Assembly: GCA_035771165.1 (NCBI GenBank)
Contig: JAWNZC010000421.1
Coordinates: 845,001-909,000, forward strand
DNA length: 64,000 nucleotides
DNA from: Paragorgia papillata
Lineage: Eukaryota > Cnidaria > Anthozoa > Scleralcyonacea > Coralliidae
Direction: 5' to 3'
Part shown: in pieces, positions 56,224-64,000 of the stretch
Numbering within the stretch: position 1 is the first letter of the stretch
How the letters are laid out: the number at the start of each line of letters is the position of its first letter
Notes under the pieces: generated by a model
What the model was told of the DNA's origin: nothing
Databases searched by the model: none
What the model saw: only the letters and a program-made list of their open reading frames with translations
Translations under genes and position numbers: made by a program

Positions 56224-56500
56224 ACGTATTCTGATACCACTTCTCACATCCGAGGTCGTGACCTTGTAGACATGAGATATTGTCGTCATGACATCTTGTC
56301 GTCATGACATCTTGTCATGACACGTTTTGTTTGGATTAATTCTGTTCACAGTGTTCAGAAGGCGTGACATAATTGAAAACGAAAGTAGAACTGTAAATCG
56401 ACGTATTTGTCTAAACCAGTGTTCTATAAAGCAGTTATTCAATCAACCCAAGTTCTTAACGTGTATTCCATGCAGTGAGGACCGGAATACGAGTTCGGAG
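56224..56500 (+). promoter_or_regulatory. Duplicated 5' flank of RING-Kelch gene 1 with 16-bp repeats
   Basis: Matches 60451-60722 upstream of gene 2 (CACATCCGAGGTCGTGACC, GACACGTTTTGTTTGG, GAAAACGAAAGTAGAACTG blocks). At 56280-56320 CTTGTCGTCATGACAT repeats about two to three times. Small indels between the two flanks are not multiples of three, so the in-frame upstream ATG at 56327 is not the start. This is probably promoter and 5' untranslated sequence. Confidence 0.55.
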
Positions 56501-58192
56501 ATGGCGTCCGGCAGCAACGAACTAGGCTACGAGGATGATCGTTTTGCCAACCAAGTTAGCGAGAATTTTCACTGTCCTATCTGTTTGAACGTCCTCAAAG
56601 ACCCAGTCATGTGCCGACGGAACCAACATCATTTTTGCACTGGCTGTATCACTCGACATCTGCAGAACTCCAACACATGCCCGACATGTATGGATGAGCT
56701 GAGTGTAGAAACACTCAGCCGAGCTCAAAGAATATATACAACATATTTGTCGGAGCTTCAGATTCGTTGTGATTACTTCAGTAGAGGATGTCCAGAGTTT
56801 GTTGAGCTGGGAAATCTTAAGACCCACGTTGAGAACTGTGGATTTTCTCCTGTCGTCTGCTCAAACGAAGGTTGTAACATGGAGATAAATAAACGAGACA
56901 TTATTCATCACGAGACCGAGGTATGCGAGCTGAGAAAGGTGAAATGCCACCAATGTGTTGAGATCCGGAAAGAAATGGATGACATGAAGGCAAGCCAGAC
57001 CGAAATGAAAGCAAGTCTGACCGACATGAAAGCAAATCAGGCTGAAATGAAGGCAAGCCAGACCGAAATGAAAGTAAGTCTGACCGACATGAAAGCAAAT
57101 CAGGCTGAAGCGAAGGCAAATCAGACAGAAACGAGGGTTAATCTGTCTGACATGAACGATCAGATACGATTACAAACGCGTTGTATGCAAGATGAAATTA
57201 TAAACAAGGTCGAGGCTATGATGGCGGGAATAAAGCCTGCCATGGCAGCAGAGAGCGAGACGAAGGAAGCTGATCAACGACCGTCTCAAAATCCGACAAC
57301 TGACACAAGAGGAAATATTATCATTGCTGGAGGGAGAGGGTTGAACGATCGTAGGCTTAATTCTGTGGAGATGTTTCGCTGGTCAAAGAAAGCGTGGGTA
57401 CCATTAAAACCAATGAGAACCCAACGTGAACGATTATCTTCGTTTCTTTACAAAAACCAGATGATTGTAGCAGGGGGGTATACTCCTCAAGGCTGGACTA
57501 ACACTATGGAAGCTATGAACATTAATCAGGAACCAGGACAGTGGTTAGATTATCCAGCTAGACTCCCAGCCAAGCTTATTGGTCACAAGAATGTGGTTCA
57601 TAAAGATCGATTGCTCGTAGTAGGAGGGTATGATGCTGATGAACATGACTACTCTGATGCAATCTATGAAGTTCGTCTTGTGCCACCTTATCCTACAAAG
57701 TTGTTGCATAGAATGCCCAACCCAAGAGCCTGCCATGGTGCGGAACTTCACAATGATAACTTATTTATTGCTGGGGGGAGAACAAATGGCTTTGACCAGG
57801 GTAGTATTGCTAGCATTGCAAAATATGATCTAGTTAAGAATGAATATAGAGAAGCTGCAAAATTACCTTTTGCTGTGAATGAAGTGGCAACTGTTAGTTG
57901 GAGGAGTTACATGCTTGTCATAGGAGGAGCTAATGAGAAACATGAAGTGCTTAACACAGTGGTTCTTTGTGATATTGAGAAAGAAGAATGTCACACTTTG
58001 CCTTCGATGAAACACAAGAGAAAAGGGTGTACAGCTGTTGTCTCTGGAGATCTAATTGTTGTTATGGGTGGGTGGAATAGGGAAGAAGGTTACCTTAATT
58101 CAGTTGAATGTTTTGATTTTGCTCGATACTCGTGGGAAGAACTACCTGCGATGTTTGAAGCTCGATGTTGGCCAACAGCATGCTGTTGTTAA
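56501..58192 (+). CDS. RING / TRAF-zinc-finger / heptad / Kelch protein 1, probable E3 ligase
   Basis: Intronless, 563 residues. RING at about 25-63: CPIC, C38, H43, C46, C49, CPTC. TRAF-type fingers follow: C90-C97-H109-C113 and C120-C125-H137-C142. Residues 162-217 are eight tandem seven-residue units (MKASQTE, MKASLTD, MKANQAE...) forming a coiled coil. Six Kelch repeats fill about 272-563, each with a Gly-Gly (IIIAGG, MIVAGG, LLVVGG, LFIAGG, MLVIGG, VVMGG). The RING should recruit an E2, the coiled coil should dimerise and the propeller should select substrate; all three are inferred from family knowledge. The ATG at 56501 is chosen because it aligns with gene 2 and follows a non-conserved leader. 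I know no well-studied vertebrate protein with exactly this order. Confidence 0.9.
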   Translation: MASGSNELGYEDDRFANQVSENFHCPICLNVLKDPVMCRRNQHHFCTGCITRHLQNSNTCPTCMDELSVETLSRAQRIYTTYLSELQIRCDYFSRGCPEFVELGNLKTHVENCGFSPVVCSNEGCNMEINKRDIIHHETEVCELRKVKCHQCVEIRKEMDDMKASQTEMKASLTDMKANQAEMKASQTEMKVSLTDMKANQAEAKANQTETRVNLSDMNDQIRLQTRCMQDEIINKVEAMMAGIKPAMAAESETKEADQRPSQNPTTDTRGNIIIAGGRGLNDRRLNSVEMFRWSKKAWVPLKPMRTQRERLSSFLYKNQMIVAGGYTPQGWTNTMEAMNINQEPGQWLDYPARLPAKLIGHKNVVHKDRLLVVGGYDADEHDYSDAIYEVRLVPPYPTKLLHRMPNPRACHGAELHNDNLFIAGGRTNGFDQGSIASIAKYDLVKNEYREAAKLPFAVNEVATVSWRSYMLVIGGANEKHEVLNTVVLCDIEKEECHTLPSMKHKRKGCTAVVSGDLIVVMGGWNREEGYLNSVECFDFARYSWEELPAMFEARCWPTACCC

Positions 58193-58568
58193 ATCAATTT
58201 GATCTTTGTCTATAGTAAGGGTATGCTTCTTAATGGGTTTTTTTAGTTTGCTTTTGAAAATTTTGCAATTAGCAATGCTAGTTTTGCTGCTGTATATAGA
58301 TGCAAAATATCAATTTTTACTATAGTTGTGTTCAGGCATAATTCACTGAATAGTTTTTTTTTTAAATGAGGCATGTTGTCCTGACAACTTCTGCTATTCT
58401 GTGGCTTCTGAGAATCTGGTAATGTTGTTAGGAACAAATAGGTAACCAAGATTTGTAAATAGGTAAACAAGGTTTGTAAATAGGCAAACAATGTTGGTGT
58501 ATGGATTTTGATTATTATGAAAACATAACATCTCTTTATGGTTTCAAAAATAGTTTTATCATTTGTTG

Positions 58569-58574
58569 ATTAAA
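58569..58574 (+). terminator. Poly(A) signal candidate (ATTAAA), gene 1
   Basis: ATTAAA about 380 bases after the stop, followed by a GT-rich stretch. It is conserved at 62930-62935 after gene 2 and again in the third flank copy near 63669. Confidence 0.5.
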
Positions 58575-58754
58575 GAATGTTGTAAATCAGATTGCTTCAG
58601 TTGTGATTACTCCCGGGTCACTTGCGCAAACAAGAAATGATCAGCAGTAAGTTCTATGGTTTCTAGTTTCTTCATTTACTCCTTTTTCTAGCCATAAATT
58701 GACTTTGTTAAACCTAAAGCCCAGTAAAAGTTAGAACAATCTTCATGTTTTCAC

Positions 58755-59012
58755 AGGCAGTTCTAACATGTATTTTTTGTTTTAAACAGTATATACATCC
58801 ATACACACATACATACATACATATTATATATAAATTACCGTATAGTTTAGTAGTGCCCTTGCTCTTGCCTCTTGTTGCTCCAAAAACAGGCAACGTACTC
58901 AACCACGAGAAAATCAAATTATCTTGAATCCGGCTTGATTCGGCCTGTTTTTGGAGTATGTATATACTGTTTAAAACAAAAAATACATGTTAAAACTCCC
59001 TGTGTGTTTTGG
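58755..59012. mobile_element. MITE inserted in gene 1 flank after duplication
   Basis: Terminal inverted repeats of about 45 bp: AACATGTATTTTTTGTTTT and ACAGTATATACAT at the left, mirrored at 58957-58992. Ends look like CACAGGCAG / CTCCCTGTG. The matching sites after gene 2 (about 63110) and in the third flank copy (about 63855) lack it, so they are empty sites, and TTTT or GTTTT appears duplicated at the insertion. Confidence 0.8.
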
Positions 59013-59464
59013 TGCAGTTTGCTCTGAATCCGCATCATATTTTACATAATTTAACATTTTTGACTTTTTTATCTTCTTTCCAAAGATTCTAGTATTTATC
59101 ACTGTCTTAATCATTTGTACGGAGTACATGTTCCAAATAATAGCTATAACCTCTGTGGCAATTAATTTTTTCATATAAGAAGTATTGAAGTGCAGGACAA
59201 TTACTTTCTGACCATTACGGAAACTATATATACTTATGGTGTGTTTGGTTATTATTATATGCGACGTTTGAGGTTATATGGGACATTTAGCGTTTTTATA
59301 TAAAGGGATGTTTGAGATTATTGTATGAATTAATGGGACATTTGGGATGATGCCATGATGGCATCGTTTCTGTTGATAAAAATCTTTGGAATTGTCGTGT
59401 CTTTCTGGCATAGAGTGATAAAACAGTATCCAAATTTTTTTGTAGTCTGGTACTAACGTAACGC

Positions 59465-59740
59465 TCAACGAAACTGTGCTGCAAACTTATCCTTTGAGAC
59501 CATAGACCACATACTGAGTGATATATCTTGCTTGCATGACGAGTTGCTGTAGACTTTACCATTCGATATTAAACTTAATCTGATGACTGCATGATCAGCG
59601 TTAGAGTCACTAAATCCAGGTCGAATGACTTGGATCATCAAAAAGTCATTGAAAAATATTTTTTCCACGTCTGAACACACTCCCCGAAAGTTTTATGTGA
59701 ATATATTCCCCCTGTAATCCCATGGATGTTGATGAAAATT
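59465..59740 (-). pseudogene. Possible decayed retrotransposon endonuclease fragment
   Basis: A 71-codon minus-strand frame reads IRPGFSDSNADHAVIRLSL, resembling the SDHxxV end of LINE-type APE endonucleases. The neighbouring frames are broken and no reverse transcriptase motif is seen. Could be chance. Confidence 0.2.
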
Positions 59741-60450
59741 TTATTGAGGAATTAATGAGAATTTACGAAATGTTTACCTTAGAGAGGATGTCTATAGGAC
59801 ACGAAACAGTTAAACGACTTATTGCGACCATCGTGATCAATCTGTCAATCATAGCCTCTTACTCGCACGTTCTTATGGCTCGCTTTCCTCTCCAGCATTA
59901 GAGAGTGAGTGTTTTGCGAAGGAGACCAGGTCAACCAAAGAATGACCTGGAAAGCCCAACAAACTTCAAAGCGACTGACAAAGGAGCTGTGCTTTATAGT
60001 AAAGCTAATGACCTCATCGTGCATATATATATTGGACACTTCATTGCTGACCTGATGTACATGGAGGGAGTGGCACTAGAGCCGTTGGACAAGATGGTCT
60101 TTATAATTCCAAAAATATTGATTATGCTATATTGCATGCTACAGACTCGCAGTTTGCAATATTTCCAACACAGGAGTTTCTCATGTCTGTTTTGACCAAT
60201 ATTTTGGTTTAGATTTTCGAAGGTTTCTTAGCGACTTAGACCCCACGTTGCCTTCTTGTGTTTGCAACGACAAAAGACTTTTCTGCGTTGACAAACGCTG
60301 TTTGCTTGTTTTAAAGGGAACGCGAGGCGCCAGTTGCTAAAAGTTTAGACAAACTACAAGACTTTGCCTCTATACGTATGATTCGACGATATTAACTGCG
60401 TGTTCGGTTTCAGCATTGTGGGTTGGAATTCACTTATTCTGAATTACCCA

Positions 60451-60722
60451 TTCTGTGATACCACTTGGCACATCCGAGGTCGTGACCTTGTAGTCATGAG
60501 ATCTTGTCGTTATGAGATCTTGTCGTTATGAGATCTTGTCATGACACGTTTTGTTTGGATTAATTCTGTTCAGAAGGCGTGACATGATTGAAAACGAAAG
60601 TAGAACTGTAAATCAACGTATTTGTCTAAACCAGTGTTGTTCTATAAAGCAGTTATTCAATCAACCCAAGTTCTTAACATATTCCATGTGGTGTTATTGA
60701 GGACTGGAATACGAGTTCGGAG
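60451..60722 (+). promoter_or_regulatory. Duplicated 5' flank of RING-Kelch gene 2 with 16-bp repeats
   Basis: Counterpart of 56224-56500. At about 60496-60545 the 16-bp unit CTTGTCGTTATGAGAT occurs three times. Gene 1 has the same period but the variant CTTGTCGTCATGACAT, suggesting each array was homogenised separately. Confidence 0.55.
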
Positions 60723-62351
60723 ATGGCGTCCAGCAGCAACGAACTAGGCTACGAGGATGATCGTTTTGCCAACCAAGTTAGCCAGAATTTTCACTGTCCT
60801 ATCTGTCTGAACGTCCTCAAAGACCCAGTCATGTGTCGACGGAACCAACATCATTTTTGCACTGGCTGTATCACTCGACATCTGCATAACTCCAACACAT
60901 GCCCGACATGTATGGATGAACTGAGTGTAAAAACACTCAGCCAAGCTCCAAGAATATATATCAGTTGCTTCTCGGAGCTTCAGATTCGTTGTGATTACTT
61001 TAGTAGAGGATGTCCAGAGTTTGTTGAGCTGGGAAATCTTAAGACCCACGTTGAGAACTGTGGATTTTCTCCTGTCGTGTGCTCAAACGAAGGTTGTAAT
61101 ATGGAGATAAATAAACGAGACATACTTTATCACGAGACCAAGGTATGCGAGCTGAGGAAGATGAGATGCCACCAATGTGTTGAGGTCCGCAACGAAATCG
61201 ATGACATGAAGGCAAGTCTGGCTGAAGTGAAGGCAAATCAGACCGAAATGAAGGCAAGTCTGGCTGAAGTAAAGGCGAATCAGGCAGAAACGAGGGCTAA
61301 TCTGCCTGACATGAACGATCAGATACGATTACAAATGCGTTGTATGCAAGATGAAATTGTAAACAAGGTCGAGGCTATGATGGCGGGAATAAAGCCTGGC
61401 ATGGCAGCAGAGAGCGAGACGAAGGAAACTGATCAACGACCGTCTCAAAATCCGACAACTGACACAAGAGGAAATATTATCATTGCTGGAGGGAGAGGAT
61501 TGAAGCACCGTACGCTTAATTCTGCGGAGATGTTTTGCTGGTCAAAGAAAGCGTGGGTACCATTAAAACCAATGAGAACCAAACGTGAAAATTTATCTTC
61601 GTTTGTTTACAAAAAACAGATGATTGTAGCAGGGGGGTATACTTTTCCACGCTCGATTAACACTATGGAAGCTATGAACATTAATCAGGAACCAGGACAA
61701 TGGTTAGATTACCCAGCTAGACTCCAAACTAAGCTTTGGGGTCACAAGAATGTGGTTCATAAAGATCGGTTGCTCGTAGTAGGAGGGTATGATGGTGGTA
61801 AACGCGAATGCTCTGATGCAATCTATGAAGTTCGTCTTGTGCCTCCTTATCCTACAAAGTTGTTGCATAGAATGCCCAACCCAAGAGTCCACCATGGTGT
61901 GGAACTTCATAATGATAACATATTTATTTCTGGAGGGAGAGCAAATGGCCGTGACCAGGGTAGTATTTGTAGCATTGGGAAATATGATGTAGTTAAGAAT
62001 GAATATAAAGAAGTTGCAAAATTACCTTTTGCTGTGAATGAAGTGGCAACTGTTAGTTGGAGGAGTTACATGCTTGTCATTGGGGGAGGTAATGAGAAAA
62101 GTGAAGAGCTTAACACAGTGGTTCTTTATGATATTGAGAAAGAAGAATGTCACACTTTGCCTTCGATGAACCACAAGAGAAAAGGGTGTACAGCTGTTGT
62201 CTCTGGAGATCTGATTGTTGTTATGGGTGGGTGGAATGGGGAAGAAGGTTACCTTAATTCTGTTGAATGTTTTGATTTTGCTCGATACTCGTGGGAAGAA
62301 CTACCTGCGATGTTAGAAGCTCGATGTTGGGCAACTGCATGCTGTTGTTAA
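60723..62351 (+). CDS. RING / TRAF-zinc-finger / heptad / Kelch protein 2, probable E3 ligase
   Basis: Intronless tandem paralogue of 56501-58192, 542 residues, same RING, two TRAF-type fingers and six Kelch repeats. All zinc ligands are preserved. The heptad tract has five units (MKASLAE, VKANQTE, MKASLAE, VKANQAE, TRANLPD) instead of eight, which accounts exactly for the 21-residue length difference. By hand count about 43 of 292 Kelch-region residues differ, about 20 of them within eight residues after a Gly-Gly. The ATG (MASSSNELGY) follows an untranslated leader shared with gene 1. Both reading frames are intact, so both copies are probably functional. Confidence 0.9.
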   Translation: MASSSNELGYEDDRFANQVSQNFHCPICLNVLKDPVMCRRNQHHFCTGCITRHLHNSNTCPTCMDELSVKTLSQAPRIYISCFSELQIRCDYFSRGCPEFVELGNLKTHVENCGFSPVVCSNEGCNMEINKRDILYHETKVCELRKMRCHQCVEVRNEIDDMKASLAEVKANQTEMKASLAEVKANQAETRANLPDMNDQIRLQMRCMQDEIVNKVEAMMAGIKPGMAAESETKETDQRPSQNPTTDTRGNIIIAGGRGLKHRTLNSAEMFCWSKKAWVPLKPMRTKRENLSSFVYKKQMIVAGGYTFPRSINTMEAMNINQEPGQWLDYPARLQTKLWGHKNVVHKDRLLVVGGYDGGKRECSDAIYEVRLVPPYPTKLLHRMPNPRVHHGVELHNDNIFISGGRANGRDQGSICSIGKYDVVKNEYKEVAKLPFAVNEVATVSWRSYMLVIGGGNEKSEELNTVVLYDIEKEECHTLPSMNHKRKGCTAVVSGDLIVVMGGWNGEEGYLNSVECFDFARYSWEELPAMLEARCWATACCC

Positions 62352-63376
62352 ACAAATCTAATCTTTGTCTATAGTAAGGTTATAAACATGGGTTGATGTT
62401 ATAGAATCAGTGGTTATGGAGCAAGGTTTCAAGTTGGGCAGGGGGGGCATAGACTAGAATATTTAAGATTATCTTAATATTTTCTTTTACTTTGCTTTTG
62501 AGTTCTTACCTTTACTAACGCTAGTCTCACTACTGAAGATGCAAAATATTAATTTTTATAATTGTGTTGACCCATAGTTTGCTAAATAGATTATTTTTGA
62601 GAAAAAAGTGAGGCATGTTTCCCCAACCCATTTTGCTACTCTGTGGCTTCTAAGAATTATTTAATTTTTATTACTTTAACAATCATTTCCAAATAGGTAA
62701 ACAACAATTGCAAATAGGTAAACAACAATTGCAAATAGGTAAACAACAATTGCAAATAGGTAAACAACAATTGCAAATAGGTAAACAACATTTGTAAATA
62801 GGTATAACAAGATTTGTAAATAGGTGAACAAGATTTGTAGATAGGAAAACAATGTTGGTGTATGGATTTTGAACATTATGAAAACATAACATTTCTTTAT
62901 AGTTTCTACAATAGTTTTATTATTTGTTGATTAAAGAATGTTGTAAATCAAATTGACGCAGTTGTGATTACTCTGGGGTCAGGTGCACAAACGAGAAATG
63001 ATCAGCAGTGAGTACTGCGGACTCTAGTGTCTTTATTTGTTTCTTTTCCTAGCCATAACTTGACTTTGTTAAACCTAAAGCCCAGTGAAAGTTAGAGCAA
63101 TCTTCATGTTTTTGTGCAGTTTGCGCTGATTGCGCGCCATAGTTTAAATATAATTTAACATTTTTGGCTTTTTTATCTTCTTTCGAAACATTCTAGTATT
63201 TATCACAGTCTTTTTAAACATTTATGCGGAGAACATGTTAAAAATAATAGAGCCTTTATGGCAATTGAGTTCTTCATGTAATATGTAGTAAAGCGCAGGA
63301 TATTGACTTTCTGAACATCACGGAAACTATATATACTTGTGGTATATACTTGTGGTATACAAGAATTTTTTATGTA
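62352..63376. other. 3' flank of RING-Kelch gene 2
   Basis: Homologous to 58193-59245 without the MITE. It contains the expanded AAATAGGTAAACAACAATTG array (62690-62850) and an ATTAAA at 62930-62935. No other gene is seen. Confidence 0.65.
62690..62850. repeat. 21-bp tandem repeat in 3' untranslated region of gene 2
   Basis: Five near-perfect copies of CAAATAGGTAAACAACAATTG and two or three decayed ones. The matching part of gene 1 (58435-58495) has only about three diverged units, so it expanded after the duplication. Confidence 0.85.
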
Positions 63377-63665
63377 CTGTTTAATAAACGAACAGGAGTG
63401 TTTTATCAGATATAAAGACACAAGGCGAAGCCAAGTGTTTTTATATCTGATAAAACGCCAACTGCGAGTTTATTGAACGGCTTCAAAAACGAACCACTTT
63501 GTAATTTAATTGGCGTAGTATAATTTTAAAAATAACCTTGTCTAAGCCGAGAAAATCAAAGCTAAAGTTTATGTAAATCAGGAGGTATCTTTATCACATA
63601 TAAAGACACTGATTAAACATTAATTTCTTTTGAATTTTCCTCATGAATTATTAATGATTTTTGAA
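63377..63665 (+). repeat. Hairpin-element family A, full-length copy
   Basis: Left arm 63377-63420 (GTTTAATAAAC...GTGTTTTATCAGATATAAAGACAC) pairs with right arm 63435-63480. The apex is AAGGCGAAGCC. Second hairpin is TCTTTATCACATATAAAGA. Terminal hairpin is CTCATGAATTATTAATGA. It separates the gene 2 flank from the third flank copy. Confidence 0.75.
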
Positions 63666-63666
63666 T

Positions 63667-64000
63667 TGTTGATTAAAGAATGTTGTAAATCAGATTGCTT
63701 CAGTTGTGATTACTCCCGGGTCACTTGTACAAACGAGAAATGATCAGCAGTGAGTGCTGTGGGTTCTAGTGTCTTTATTTGTTTTGTTTTTCTAGCCATA
63801 ACTTGACTTTGTTAAACCTAAAGCCCAGTAAAAGTTAGAGCAATCTTCATGTTTTGGTGCCATTTGTACGGATTCCGCGCCATATAGTTTACATAATTTA
63901 ATAGTTTTGGCTTTTTTATCTTCTTTCCAAAGATTCTAGTATTTATCACTGTCTTAATCATTTGTGCGGAGAACATGCATGTTCCAAATAATAGAGCCTC
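63667..64000 (+). repeat. Third copy of the RING-Kelch 3' flank, cut by window end
   Basis: Starts at TTGATTAAAGAATGTTG and continues through CATAACTTGACTTTGTTAAA and TTCTAGTATTTATCAC, matching 58563-59150 (minus the MITE) and 62924-63245. No coding part precedes it. Either a partial tandem duplication or the mark of a larger array continuing beyond the window. Confidence 0.75.

Larger units (their letters stand above)
55404..56500. other. Region between centlein and first RING-Kelch gene
   Basis: Contains centlein 3' sequence with no clear AATAAA close to the stop, a GAAC microsatellite, a CAGACGATTTTACTC repeat (56080-56200) and, from about 56224, the 5' flank shared with the second RING-Kelch gene. 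No other coding signal. Confidence 0.6.
58193..60450. other. 3' flank of RING-Kelch gene 1 and spacer
   Basis: From 58193 to about 59245 the sequence matches the flank of gene 2, apart from the MITE at 58755-59012. From 59246 to 60450 it is unique in the window. Minus-strand frames near 59300-59700 and a plus frame 59905-60195 carry no recognised domain, except a faint endonuclease-like SDSNADHAVIRLSL string at about 59600. Confidence 0.6.

Noticed and set aside
56327..56500. Upstream 58-codon extension of RING-Kelch protein 1
   Set aside because: The homologous leader of gene 2 has frame-breaking indels, whereas similarity at protein level starts at MAS.SNELGY.
59905..60195. 96-codon plus frame MSVLRRRPGQ...
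   Set aside because: No domain recognised, no splice partners, lies in the spacer between the duplicated units; left unannotated.
1..64000. CRISPR arrays, bacterial operons or phage
   Set aside because: Spliced animal genes throughout; the short repeats lack unique spacers of constant length.

Overview
The window is animal nuclear DNA, most likely from a cnidarian and probably an anthozoan. The genes have many short exons and GT-AG introns. The non-coding DNA is packed with foldback (MITE-like) elements, tRNA- and 5S-derived SINE-like repeats and very long, clean microsatellites. I inferred the clade from repeat style and gene content, not from a database match. All four genes I can support lie on the + strand.

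Layout: (1) 1-6205 is repeat-rich 5' flank with no convincing gene. (2) 6206-30007 is a 22-exon thrombospondin of the pentameric (group B) architecture. A signal-peptide exon is separated by a ~10 kb repeat-filled intron from exons for a laminin-G-like N domain, a short coiled coil with a CxxC, four EGF-like modules, type 3 calcium-binding repeats and the lectin-like C-terminal domain. My spliced model gives 984 residues and every junction is phase-consistent. (3) 30008-33051 is intergenic and full of MITEs. (4) 33052-55403 is a 33-exon coiled-coil gene that I identify as centlein (CNTLN), a centrosomal linker protein. My spliced model gives 1146 residues. (5) 56501-58192 and 60723-62351 are two intronless tandem paralogues of a RING / TRAF-type zinc finger / heptad-repeat / six-Kelch protein, probably E3 ubiquitin ligases. 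They sit in a duplicated ~3 kb unit, and a third copy of its 3' flank starts at ~63667.

The genes do not form a pathway: extracellular matrix, centrosome and ubiquitin ligation are represented. The two most unusual signals are these. (a) The Kelch paralogues have diverged mainly in the loops that follow each Gly-Gly, where nearly all changes alter the protein, while the RING and blade cores barely changed. They also differ by exactly three heptads of coiled coil. This fits diversification of substrate recognition. (b) A ~260-bp interspersed element with about ten copies keeps a two-hairpin architecture although the outer stem sequence differs completely between subfamilies. All copies I found are in the same orientation as the host genes.

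Exon boundaries were read by eye from splice sites, phase and family resemblance. No alignment or database search was run.
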